A stretch of 64,000 bases of DNA. Origin: Nitrobacter sp051535235. Its GTDB lineage: Bacteria > Pseudomonadota > Alphaproteobacteria > Rhizobiales > Xanthobacteraceae. Below the pieces are notes generated by a model. That model had not been told where the DNA came from, searched no databases, and was given only the letters and a program-made list of their open reading frames with translations. The position numbers and the translations under genes were made by a program. The stretch spans positions 186,001 to 250,000 of the forward strand of contig NZ_JBPPLZ010000006.1 in assembly GCF_051535235.1 (NCBI RefSeq), given 5' to 3'. Within the stretch, counting starts at the first letter, position 1. Each line of letters begins with the position of its first letter. Of the stretch, positions 35,145 to 43,427 are shown in pieces.

Positions 35145-35160
35145 TTGGCACGGAGCTTGC
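35145..35160 (+). promoter_or_regulatory. Sigma-54 promoter for flgE operon
   Basis: TTGGCACGGAGCTTGC matches the -24/-12 consensus TGGCAC-N5-TTGC without a mismatch, with GG and GC separated by exactly 10 bp. The predicted start of transcription near 35171 leaves about 65 nt of leader before flgE. In Caulobacter, hook genes are sigma-54 dependent, driven by FlbD and FliX. Confidence 0.8.
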
Positions 35161-35235
35161 GACGTCGTTTTCGACCGCGGCTGTGGTTTTGGCTGACCTC
35201 CGGCTGGCCGCCCGGATCGAGTTGGAGACGATGTG

Positions 35236-37104
35236 ATGGGTATTTTCGACGCACTGAATACGTCCGTCGGCGGTCTGCAGGCGCAGTCCTTTGCTCTGCA
35301 AAACATTTCCGGCAACATCGCGAATGCCCAGACCACCGGCTACAAGGGCATCGCCACCGCCTTCAGCGATCTGATCCCCGACTCGACCACCCCGAATCGT
35401 CAGGTCGCCGGTGGCGTGACGGCCTACTCGACGGCGACCATCACCAGCCAGGGAACGGTGTCGGCCTCGACGGTCGGCACCTACATGGCGATCACTGGCG
35501 ACGGCTTCTTCAATGTCCAGTCGCCGACCGGGCGGGTGGACAACAAGCCGGAGTTTTCCGGCGTGACCTATTACACGCGGCGCGGCGATTTCCAGGTCGA
35601 TGCCAACGGCAACCTCGTCAACAGCGCCGGCTACTACCTGATGGGCGTGCCGGTCGATCCCAAGACCGGAAACCCGCTCGGCAATGTGCCCCAGGTGCTG
35701 CAGTTCCAGAATAACTTCGTTCCCGCGCAGGCCACGACCACGTTGCAATACGCCGCCAATCTTCCGGCCGTGCCGACGACTCTGTCGAGTTCCACCGCCG
35801 CCGCCGGCACGATCACAGCGGCCGGCGGGCTGAATCCGTCCGACTTCACCACGAACTTCAACCCGCTCGTCGTCGGTACACCGGCGCCCGCCTACACGGA
35901 TGCCACCAAGACAGGGTCGCCGGTGACCAATCAGATAGCGCCGCCGGTCAAGATCACCGCGAACACGAAGTTGTCCGGCGCACCGGGGACCGATTCGCTG
36001 AGCGATCCGACAGCATCGCCGGCGACCGGTTTCGTGGCCGGTGATCAAATCACTGTCGATGGTCAGACGATTGAGTTCTACGACTCCGGTGCCGGTGGCT
36101 CGGCCGGCTCGGCCGCCAACACCACCTATCTCGACTTGGCGAATGCAAAGGTCGGCGACGTTTTGAATGCGATCCAAGCGGCCACGGGTGTTGCGCCGAC
36201 GATCGACACGAGTACCGGAGCGATCACTCTGCACAGCGGCACCACGCAGGACCTCGCCGTCGCGAGTTCGTCCGCTGGCTGGTCTGCGTTGGGTTTCGGC
36301 AGTCCTGTTAACGTTCAGCGCGGCGGCGGCGGTACGCCCGGCGCCGGCGTCGTCATTGCCAACGATCAGACCATGTTCCAGCAGGAATCGATCAGCGGGG
36401 GCGCGGTCACGGCTTACGACGCGACCGGCACCGCGGTGAACCTGCAACTGCGCTGGGCCAAGACCGACAGCGCCTCGCTCGGCGCCGGTCATACGGATAC
36501 CTGGAACCTGTTTTACCAGGCCAATCCGAACGCCACCGGCACGCAGGCGGCGTGGGTCAACGTCGGTACCAATTTCACCTTTGGCCCCAACGGTCAGCTC
36601 TCCAGCCCGGTCGGGTCGTCCATCACCGTTCCCAACGTCAAGGTCGGGACCCAATCGCTCGGCAACCTCACGCTGAATGTCGGTTCCGGAGGCTTGACGC
36701 AGTATGCCAGCAGCGGCGGCAACGCCACCGTCAATGCGATCAACCAGAACGGCTACGCCGCCGGCCAGTTGCAGTCGGTCGCCGTCAACAATGACGGCAT
36801 CGTGGTCGGCACCTTCTCGAACGGGCAGAACCTTTCGCTTGCGCAGGTGTCGCTGTCGCACTTCAACGGCACCAATTATCTCAAGGCGCTTGACGGCGGT
36901 GCCTATGCGGTGACCGACGAGTCGGGACCCGCGATCGCAGGCGCGGCCGGACACATCAGCGGCTCGTCGCTCGAGGGCTCCAATACCGACATCGCCGACG
37001 AATTCACCAAGCTGATCGTGACCCAGCAGGCTTACTCGGCGAACACCAAGGTCATCACCACCGCGAACAGCATGGTTCAGGATCTTCTGAACGTGCTGCG
37101 CTAG
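35236..37104 (+). CDS. flgE: Flagellar hook protein FlgE
   Basis: A 622-residue hook protein. The N-terminus MGIFDALNTSVGGLQAQSFA and NISGNIANAQTTGYKG is the flagellar rod/hook motif, and the C-terminus ends with LIVTQQAYSANTKVITTANS and MVQDLLNVLR, both needed for coiled-coil assembly. It is longer than the usual 400-450, the extra length being a central Ala/Thr/Gly-rich region that includes a GDQITVDGQTIEFYD beta module also seen in the flagellins. GGAGA lies 8 nt before ATG 35236; GTG 35233 is an alternative. It is the first of a flgE-flgK-flgL unit under a sigma-54 promoter. Confidence 0.94.
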   Translation: MGIFDALNTSVGGLQAQSFALQNISGNIANAQTTGYKGIATAFSDLIPDSTTPNRQVAGGVTAYSTATITSQGTVSASTVGTYMAITGDGFFNVQSPTGRVDNKPEFSGVTYYTRRGDFQVDANGNLVNSAGYYLMGVPVDPKTGNPLGNVPQVLQFQNNFVPAQATTTLQYAANLPAVPTTLSSSTAAAGTITAAGGLNPSDFTTNFNPLVVGTPAPAYTDATKTGSPVTNQIAPPVKITANTKLSGAPGTDSLSDPTASPATGFVAGDQITVDGQTIEFYDSGAGGSAGSAANTTYLDLANAKVGDVLNAIQAATGVAPTIDTSTGAITLHSGTTQDLAVASSSAGWSALGFGSPVNVQRGGGGTPGAGVVIANDQTMFQQESISGGAVTAYDATGTAVNLQLRWAKTDSASLGAGHTDTWNLFYQANPNATGTQAAWVNVGTNFTFGPNGQLSSPVGSSITVPNVKVGTQSLGNLTLNVGSGGLTQYASSGGNATVNAINQNGYAAGQLQSVAVNNDGIVVGTFSNGQNLSLAQVSLSHFNGTNYLKALDGGAYAVTDESGPAIAGAAGHISGSSLEGSNTDIADEFTKLIVTQQAYSANTKVITTANSMVQDLLNVLR

Positions 37105-37135
37105 AGCATGATCCGGTTTCGAGGCGGGCAATAAG

Positions 37136-39004
37136 ATGAGTTTGAGTTCGGCCCTCTCCATCGCGATGTCAGGCTTGCGCGCCAACCAGGCGGCGCTGTC
37201 GATCGTCTCGGGCAACGTCGCCAATGCGAACACGCCCGGTTACGTCGCGCAGACGCTGGTGCAGGACGAGATCATCACAGGCGGTACCGGCGCCGGCGTT
37301 CGTGTCATCGGCGTCAACCGCACGCTCGATAGCTATGTGCAGTCGCAGTTGCGCACGGAGAACGCCGGCGGCGCCTATGCCGACCAGATCGCGAACGTGC
37401 TCGGCCAGTTGCAGAATGTCTATGGAACGCCCGGCAACGATGGGACGCTGGAAGCGGCCTACAATAATTTCACATCGGCGTTGCAGGCGCTGTCCGCAAG
37501 TTCGGGCAACACGGCGGCGCAATCCTCGGTATTGAACGCCGCGCAGGCGCTGGCGCAGCAACTCAATGCCACCACCAGCGGCATCCAGACGCTGCGCTCC
37601 AACGCCGAACAGGATCTCTCGGTGTCGGTGTCGCAGGCCAACGCGGCGATGCAGCAGGTCGCCGCGATCAACCAGAAACTGCAGGGCATGAGCGCCCAGG
37701 ATCCGGCCGCCGCGACGCTGATGGATCAGCGCGACAGCGCGATCGACCAACTCTCCAGATTGATGGACGTCCGCGCGGTTACCGACGGCTCCAATCAGAC
37801 CGCCGTGTTCACCACCTCGGGAATCCAGCTTGTTGGCGGTGTGCAGGCGTCGACGCTGTCGTTCAACGCGCAGTCGTCGCTCACCGCGAATTCGCAATGG
37901 AATGCCGATCCGGGCAAGTCGAGCGTCGGCACCATCATGTGCCAGCTTCCGAACGGCGCCAAGATCGACATGATCGCCTCGCAAGGCATCAACTCCGGCC
38001 AGATCGCCGCCGACGTGCAGTTGCGCGACAAGACGCTGGTGCAGGCGCAGAACCAGGTCGACCAGATGGCAGCGACGCTCGCCAGCGCGCTGTCCGATGT
38101 CAAGACCGACGGCACGCCGGTGAGCGGACCTCCGTCCGGCTTCGATACCGATCTGTCCAGCGTCCTTCCCGGCAACTCGTTCAACGTCACCTATACCGAC
38201 TCGAGCAACGTCTCGCACACGGTGAGCGTGGTGCGTGTCGACGACCCGACCGCGCTGCCGATACCGAACACCGCCTCGAATCCGAACGACAAGGTGATCG
38301 GCATCGATTTTTCCGGCGGGCTCGCCTCGATCGCGTCGCAACTCAATAGCCAGATCGGCGTCGCCGCGCATCTGACGTTCTCCGCGTCCGGATCGCAGTT
38401 GCGCGTCACCGGCGATGGCTCGGGCGCATCGAGCGTGACCGCGGCCTCGACGACGACCACGGTGCAGTCGCTGGCCTCGGGCAATCCGCAACTCCCGTTC
38501 TTCACTGACCGCGCCGCGCTCTATACCGGCGCGATTACCGGCACCGCGTCGCAGATCACGGGGCTGGCCGGGCGCATCCAGGTCAACGCCGCGCTGCTCG
38601 CCGATCCCTCCAAGCTGACGGTCTACAATACATCGCCGGTGACGTCCGCCGGCGACACCACGCGCTCGGACTTTCTCTTCGACCAACTCACCTCGGCGAC
38701 GTTCAGCTACGCGCCGAATACCGGCCTTGGGTCCACGGCGGCGCCGTTTACCGGCACGCTGCCGTCGTTCCTGCAGCAGTTCGTCAGCGTGCAGAGCAGC
38801 GCGGCGACGACGGCGAAGCAGGTGGCGCAGGGCCAGGATATCGTCGTCAATACGTTGCAGGAGAAGTTCAACACCAAAGCGGGCGTGAACATCGACACCG
38901 AGATGACGAACCTGATCGCGCTGCAGAATTCCTACGCGGCGAACGCGCATGTGATGTCGGTGGTGCAGACCATGATGCAGACTTTGCTGCAGGCTCAAGT
39001 GTAA
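37136..39004 (+). CDS. flgK: Flagellar hook-associated protein 1 FlgK
   Basis: A 622-residue hook-filament junction protein. The N-terminus MSLSSALSIAMSGLRANQAA and SIVSGNVANANTPGYV, and the C-terminal helix region GVNIDTEMTNLIALQNSYAA with MSVVQTMMQTLL, are the FlgK family ends. The long central part is alpha-helical (QALAQQLNATTSGIQTLRSN) and then beta-rich. It starts 31 bp after flgE; the spacer holds a short piece (GAGCATGATCCGG) of a dispersed repeat. Length is normal to slightly long. It is exported through the flagellar secretion system and caps the hook. Confidence 0.93.
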   Translation: MSLSSALSIAMSGLRANQAALSIVSGNVANANTPGYVAQTLVQDEIITGGTGAGVRVIGVNRTLDSYVQSQLRTENAGGAYADQIANVLGQLQNVYGTPGNDGTLEAAYNNFTSALQALSASSGNTAAQSSVLNAAQALAQQLNATTSGIQTLRSNAEQDLSVSVSQANAAMQQVAAINQKLQGMSAQDPAAATLMDQRDSAIDQLSRLMDVRAVTDGSNQTAVFTTSGIQLVGGVQASTLSFNAQSSLTANSQWNADPGKSSVGTIMCQLPNGAKIDMIASQGINSGQIAADVQLRDKTLVQAQNQVDQMAATLASALSDVKTDGTPVSGPPSGFDTDLSSVLPGNSFNVTYTDSSNVSHTVSVVRVDDPTALPIPNTASNPNDKVIGIDFSGGLASIASQLNSQIGVAAHLTFSASGSQLRVTGDGSGASSVTAASTTTTVQSLASGNPQLPFFTDRAALYTGAITGTASQITGLAGRIQVNAALLADPSKLTVYNTSPVTSAGDTTRSDFLFDQLTSATFSYAPNTGLGSTAAPFTGTLPSFLQQFVSVQSSAATTAKQVAQGQDIVVNTLQEKFNTKAGVNIDTEMTNLIALQNSYAANAHVMSVVQTMMQTLLQAQV

Positions 39005-39022
39005 CGTGTAAGGGCGGTTCGC

Positions 39023-40786
39023 ATGGCGATCAACGGCATCAGCTTCGGCAACACCATCCTCGGCAGTTCTGTCCAGAATCTCAAGGCGCAGATGGCCGAT
39101 CTGCAGAACCAGCTCACGAGCGGAAAAAGGTCGACGACCTATTCCGGCATGGGCGCCAACGAAGGGTTCGCCGTCGCGGCGCGCGCGCAATTGTCGAACA
39201 TCGCCGCGTACACCGATACGATGACCAAGATCAACACCAACATCGGGGTGGCAAATACCGCGTTGCAGGCGCTGTCCGACATCGGCAAGCAATTGCAGAG
39301 CGCCGCCAACAGCGGATCGCAGGCGCTGAACAGCACCGGACAGACCGCGGGTCAGCAGACAGCGGTCGCTGAATTCTCGTCGGTGGTCGGCATTCTCAAT
39401 ACGCAGGCCGGCGACCGCTACATCTTTTCCGGAAGCACGATCTACACGCAACCGGTCGCCTCGTCGGATCTGATCCTGAACGGCAATGGAGGACAGGCCG
39501 GGTTGAAGCAGGTCATCTCCGAACGCAACCAGGCCGACCTCGGCGCCAGCGGCCTCGGCCGCGTCACGGTTACCTCGCCGACCGCGACGTCGGTATCGGT
39601 TGCGGAGGATGCATCGCCCTCGATCTATGGCATGAAGCTCAGCAGCGTCGCCTCGACGCTGACGGGCGCGACCGTCACCAACGTGCCGGCGACGGTCAAC
39701 CTGGCGGCCAATCCGGCGGACGGCGACACCTTCAATTTCACGTTCCTGCAGCCGGACGGCAGCAGCAAGACGGTTCAATTGACGGCTACGACCACGGTGC
39801 CGGCGCCCACGGGTTCGTTCGAGATCGGCGGATCGGCCGCGGCCACCGCCACCAACCTGAATGCGGCGCTGACCGCCGCCGAAGCCACCACATCGCCTTA
39901 CGGCGCGCAACTGACGAGCGCCAGTTCGACGAGCGCCGCGGGCATGACGGTGACGCCGGCGCAGGCTTCGATCGATCTCGGCACCACCAACCCGGCCGAT
40001 GGCGACACGGTGAGCTTCACCTTCAACCTGCCGGACGGAACCAGCGAGACCGTGCAACTGACGGCATCCACTACGGTGCCGACGCCCGCCGGCAGCTTCG
40101 CGATCGGGGCCACGCCGGCGGCTACCGCAGCCAATCTCAATGCCGCGCTGACAAGCTCGATCGGAACGCTGGCCAAGACGTCGCTGGTTGCGGCCTCCGC
40201 AATCCGCGCGACGCACGATTTCTTCGACCAGCCGCCGCAGCGCGTCGACGTCACGCCGCCGGCGACGCTCGCCACCGCAACGGCCGCTGTAAACGGCACG
40301 GCTGCGAACACCGTGCAATGGTACACCGGCGATGCAGGTACGGGCTCGGCACGCGCGACCTCGACGGTGAGGGTGGATCCGTCGGTGACGGTTCAATACG
40401 GTATTCGCGCCAACGAGGATGCCATCCGTTCGCTGATGGAATCGGTTGCACTTCTCGCGGCTGTGACGACGTCGCCGACCGATCCGAACGGCGCGGGGCA
40501 GATCTCGGCGCTCAATTCGCGCGTGGCGCAGAACCTGACGGTCACGCCCGGCAAGCAGAACATCCAGGACATCCAGTCCGATCTCGCCAACGCGCAGACG
40601 GTGATGCAGGACGCCACCGCGCGGCAGAAACTGACGCAGGCGACGATGCAGAACATCGTCGATCAGGCCGAAAACGTTTCCACCGACGAGGTCGCAAGCC
40701 AGTTGCTGGCGCTGCAGACCGATCTGCAAGCCTCCTACCAGACCACCGCGATGCTGTCGCAACTTAGCCTGGTGAAATTCCTCTGA
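39023..40786 (+). CDS. flgL: Flagellar hook-associated protein 3 FlgL with duplicated insert
   Basis: A 587-residue flagellin-family protein. The N-terminal region (LQNQLTSGKRSTTYSGM) and the C-terminal helices (NAQTVMQDATARQKLTQAT, TDEVASQLLALQTDLQASY) are FlgL-like and it lies right after flgK. It is about twice the length of Escherichia coli FlgL because the centre contains two copies of a roughly 90-residue beta module, both reading PADGD...FTF..PDG.S..TVQLTA. It joins filament to hook. The gap to flgK is 18 bp, and no terminator is obvious after it. Confidence 0.88.
   Translation: MAINGISFGNTILGSSVQNLKAQMADLQNQLTSGKRSTTYSGMGANEGFAVAARAQLSNIAAYTDTMTKINTNIGVANTALQALSDIGKQLQSAANSGSQALNSTGQTAGQQTAVAEFSSVVGILNTQAGDRYIFSGSTIYTQPVASSDLILNGNGGQAGLKQVISERNQADLGASGLGRVTVTSPTATSVSVAEDASPSIYGMKLSSVASTLTGATVTNVPATVNLAANPADGDTFNFTFLQPDGSSKTVQLTATTTVPAPTGSFEIGGSAAATATNLNAALTAAEATTSPYGAQLTSASSTSAAGMTVTPAQASIDLGTTNPADGDTVSFTFNLPDGTSETVQLTASTTVPTPAGSFAIGATPAATAANLNAALTSSIGTLAKTSLVAASAIRATHDFFDQPPQRVDVTPPATLATATAAVNGTAANTVQWYTGDAGTGSARATSTVRVDPSVTVQYGIRANEDAIRSLMESVALLAAVTTSPTDPNGAGQISALNSRVAQNLTVTPGKQNIQDIQSDLANAQTVMQDATARQKLTQATMQNIVDQAENVSTDEVASQLLALQTDLQASYQTTAMLSQLSLVKFL
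39710..40156 (+). repeat. Tandem duplication inside flgL
   Basis: Copy 1 spans 39710-39877 and copy 2 spans 39989-40156, an offset of 279 bp or 93 codons. Each encodes NPADGD, a FTF strand, PDG(S/T)S, TVQLTA(T/S)TTVP and ends NLNAALT. The copies differ at many third positions, so the duplication is not recent. Confidence 0.8.
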
Positions 40787-41137
40787 CAGCATCAGGCTCT
40801 GCTGGTCACGAGCGGCGATGCGCGGTCGCGACGGAACGGCAATAATCGTTCCAAAACCGGCTGCGTTACGCTAATCAGGGTCGCCTGCGATGGGCGGGGA
40901 ATTCGGCCGCGCTCCCGCGCCTGGTTCTCGGGCTGGCGGGGCAGCAAACCGCCAACCATACCATCAGCCGGCCGGGATGCGGACGCCAGCGACCGCCGTG
41001 CGCGGCGAGGAAGACCATTTCATGCTCAGCTTTGATATTACACGCGCGTCCAGTCGCCGTGCTGCGTCGCGGATGGGGCGCGGTGCGCTCGAAGGCGTGC
41101 CGCAGCCGCGCGCGTGCAGCAGTCGGACATTCTCGGC
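40787..41137. other. Intergenic region after flgL
   Basis: About 350 bp. I see no RNA gene, terminator with T-run, or sigma-54 element. Open frames here are short and Arg-rich, as expected by chance. It probably holds the promoter of the downstream decarboxylase gene. An ATG at 41022 starts a 40-codon frame (MLSFDITRASSRRAASRMG) without family resemblance. Confidence 0.3.
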
Positions 41138-42604
41138 ATGACCGAGGCGCGGCCCGACACGACGCCGGACGCCGGCGAGACGCTCGATCCGGATGACTGG
41201 GACGCACTGCGCGCGCAGGGCCACCGGATGCTCGACGATATGTTCGATTACATCGCCGGCGTTCGCGAGCGGCCGGTGTGGCGGCCGATTCCCGCGGACG
41301 TACGTGCGCGTTTCCGAGAGGAACTGCCGCGGGCAGGCGGCGATCTCGACGAGATCTACAGGGAATTTTCCGACTTCATCGCGCCGTACGCGCCCGGCAA
41401 CATTCACCCCGGCTTCATGGGATGGGTGAACGGGGGAGGCACCGCCGTCGGGATGCTCGCGGAAATGCTGGCCGCGGGCCTGAACGCCAATCTCGGCGGC
41501 CGGGATCACATTCCGGTCGAGGTCGAGCGCCAGATCGTTCTGTGGATGCGGCAGATGTTCGGATTTCCCGACACCGCGAGCGGCATCTTCGTCACGGGAA
41601 CGTCGATGGCGAACCTGATGGGGATCCTGGTGGCGCGGTCGGCGCGGCTCGGGCCGTCCGTGCGCGAGCGGGGGCTGCCTGACCGCGGCGGCGGTCTCAC
41701 CGCCTATACGTCGGTTGTGACGCACGGCTGCGTGGTGCAGGCCATGGACCTTGCCGGGTTCGGTACCGACGCGCTGCGGCGGATTCCGGTCGATCGGTGC
41801 CATCGCATCGAGATCGACGCGCTGCGCGCGCAGGTTAGGGCCGATCGCGCGGCGGGCCTTGCGCCGTTTCTGGTGATCGGTTCGGCCGGGACGGTCGACA
41901 TCGGCGCGATCGACGATCTGGCGGCGCTGCGTGCATTGTGCCGCGAGGAGAATTTGTGGCTGCATGTCGACGGCGCATACGGCGCGCTTGGCGTGCTGTC
42001 GCCGGAGATCGCGCCGCGTCTCGCAGGGCTGGAAAGCGCCGACTCCATCGCTTTCGACTTTCACAAATGGGGACAAGTGCCTTATGACGCTGGCTTTCTC
42101 CTCGTTCGGGACGGCGAGCAGCACCGCCGTACCTTCGCGGCGCCTGCGGCCTATCTGCGCCGGGAGACGCGCGGTCTCGCGGGGGGGTCGCCGTGGCCCT
42201 GCGACTACGGGCCGGACATGTCGCGCGGCTTCCGCGCGCTGAAGACGTGGTTCACGTTGAAAGCCTACGGCACTGAAAAGCTTGGTGCGATGATCGCACG
42301 GACCTGCGCGCTGGCGCGCTATCTGGAAGCGAAAATCGCCGCCGAGCCGAAGCTCGAACTGCTCGCGCCGGTGCAACTCAACATCGCGTGCTTCCGTTAT
42401 CGCGCCGACGATGCCGACCGGGTCAACGCGGAGATCGTCGCATCGCTGCACGAGTCAGGTGTCGCGGCGCCGTCCACCACCATGCTCGATGGCCGGTTGG
42501 CGATCCGCGCGGCGATCGTCAACCATCGCACCGGAATGCGCGATATCGATGCCCTGGTGACGGCGGTGCTTGAATTCGGCGCGCGCGAAACCGAAGCTCG
42601 CTAA
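41138..42604 (+). CDS. Pyridoxal-dependent (aromatic) amino acid decarboxylase
   Basis: A 488-residue group II decarboxylase. Visible features are HPGFMGWVNGGGTAVGMLAE, VTGTSMANLMGILVAR (phosphate binding), LWLHVDGAYGAL (Asp to the pyridine N) and SIAFDFHKWGQVPYDAGF, with the Schiff-base lysine in HKW. The family includes aromatic-L-amino-acid, tyrosine and glutamate decarboxylases; the substrate is not decidable by eye. It sits between two flagellar blocks, but there is no functional tie. A GTG at 41114 would add eight residues; ATG 41138 is preferred but its ribosome site is weak. Confidence 0.87.
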   Translation: MTEARPDTTPDAGETLDPDDWDALRAQGHRMLDDMFDYIAGVRERPVWRPIPADVRARFREELPRAGGDLDEIYREFSDFIAPYAPGNIHPGFMGWVNGGGTAVGMLAEMLAAGLNANLGGRDHIPVEVERQIVLWMRQMFGFPDTASGIFVTGTSMANLMGILVARSARLGPSVRERGLPDRGGGLTAYTSVVTHGCVVQAMDLAGFGTDALRRIPVDRCHRIEIDALRAQVRADRAAGLAPFLVIGSAGTVDIGAIDDLAALRALCREENLWLHVDGAYGALGVLSPEIAPRLAGLESADSIAFDFHKWGQVPYDAGFLLVRDGEQHRRTFAAPAAYLRRETRGLAGGSPWPCDYGPDMSRGFRALKTWFTLKAYGTEKLGAMIARTCALARYLEAKIAAEPKLELLAPVQLNIACFRYRADDADRVNAEIVASLHESGVAAPSTTMLDGRLAIRAAIVNHRTGMRDIDALVTAVLEFGARETEAR

Positions 42605-42640
42605 ACCGGAAGCTGAGGCGATCCGCTCGCGGCGTGAGGA

Positions 42641-43072
42641 TCAGGCCGATCGCTTCTGCATGGCGTCCGGGCGCGCCGCCGTGGCCTCGCTCATCTCCAT
42701 CAGCTTCTTTTCGTATGCGATCAGCTTCTTGACTTCCTTGAGCGCCTTGTAGAGGTCGCCGTTGAGGATGTCGTTGTTGATGCCCTCGATGATCGGCCAC
42801 GCGCCCGGCATGGTCGTGATGACGTCGCGCAACAGGCTGAAATAGGTGCCGTGGTTGATCTGCGGCTCCGGCGACAGATACATCAGTTGCACCGAGAGGT
42901 AGACCAGCTTGGCGGGCGTATCCGCCGTCTCGGGCGTCAGGATGTCCTTCTCGCGAAGGATCGGAATCTTGTCGCCGTCGATCAGAAGGCGCGCGCGTTG
43001 ATCCGTGTTGGTGACGACACAGGCGCCGATGATGATGCGTTCATGCGGCTTCAGTTCGACTTTCAGCGCCAT
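42641..43072 (-). CDS. flbT: Flagellar biosynthesis repressor FlbT
   Basis: A 143-residue protein matching FlbT, which in Caulobacter and relatives binds the leader of flagellin mRNA and controls its stability and translation. The start MALKVELKPHERIIIG and middle RLLIDGDKIPILREKDILT are characteristic, and TYFSLLRDVITTMP follows. It ends with a Met/Glu helix and a basic tail. The start at 43072 has AGGAAA upstream; the longer in-frame reading is not family-like. It is divergent from the first flagellin gene, across a region with a CtrA-like site and a stem-loop in the flagellin leader. Confidence 0.94.
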   Translation of the reverse strand: MALKVELKPHERIIIGACVVTNTDQRARLLIDGDKIPILREKDILTPETADTPAKLVYLSVQLMYLSPEPQINHGTYFSLLRDVITTMPGAWPIIEGINNDILNGDLYKALKEVKKLIAYEKKLMEMSEATAARPDAMQKRSA

Positions 43073-43206
43073 GGCGGTTTTCCTGCCTTGAAAAGGAGCG
43101 TTTCCGGAATGGACGGTAGCCCCGTTCGCCGCGCAAAAATGTGGCGGACGGCCGAGACGCAGCGAGCATCGCGGTACGCTCTTGCCGCGATCCTTTCCCA
43201 TTGTAG

Positions 43207-43221
43207 TTAACGATTGGTAAA
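43207..43221. promoter_or_regulatory. CtrA-like site between flbT and flagellin
   Basis: TTAA (43207-43210), then seven bases, then TAAA (43218-43221): one mismatch to TTAA-N7-TTAA. It lies between divergent flbT and the first flagellin gene. Weak on its own, but exact boxes of this kind occur elsewhere in the flagellar region. Confidence 0.35.
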
Positions 43222-43367
43222 TGGCCCTTGCGGCCTTCGCTGCCAGATTCGTCTAAGCCACGGCTATGACGTCGCAATCCGGCCGCGCGCCTGCACCTGG
43301 AAAGGCTTGCGAGTCCGCTATTGGCTTCATGCTTTCTTAGAGTCTTCACATCACTGTGGCGCCTCGT

Positions 43368-43385
43368 CCGAAGGAATAACTTCGG
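43368..43385 (+). promoter_or_regulatory. Stem-loop in the first flagellin leader
   Basis: CCGAAG-GAATAA-CTTCGG, a perfect 6-bp stem with a 6-nt loop, ends 42 nt before the flagellin ATG at 43428. Because FlbT acts on flagellin 5' leaders, this is a candidate binding structure. No equivalent clear hairpin was found before the second flagellin. Confidence 0.4.
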
Positions 43386-43427
43386 CGTATGTGCGTCAGT
43401 GTATTCACACCAGAAAGGTATGAAAAA

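Noticed and set aside
37169..40792. A 1207-codon open frame antisense to flgK and flgL
   Set aside because: Its product is Arg/His/Gly-rich without domains, and the plus strand has two well-defined flagellar genes with good starts. Long antisense frames are common in GC-rich DNA.
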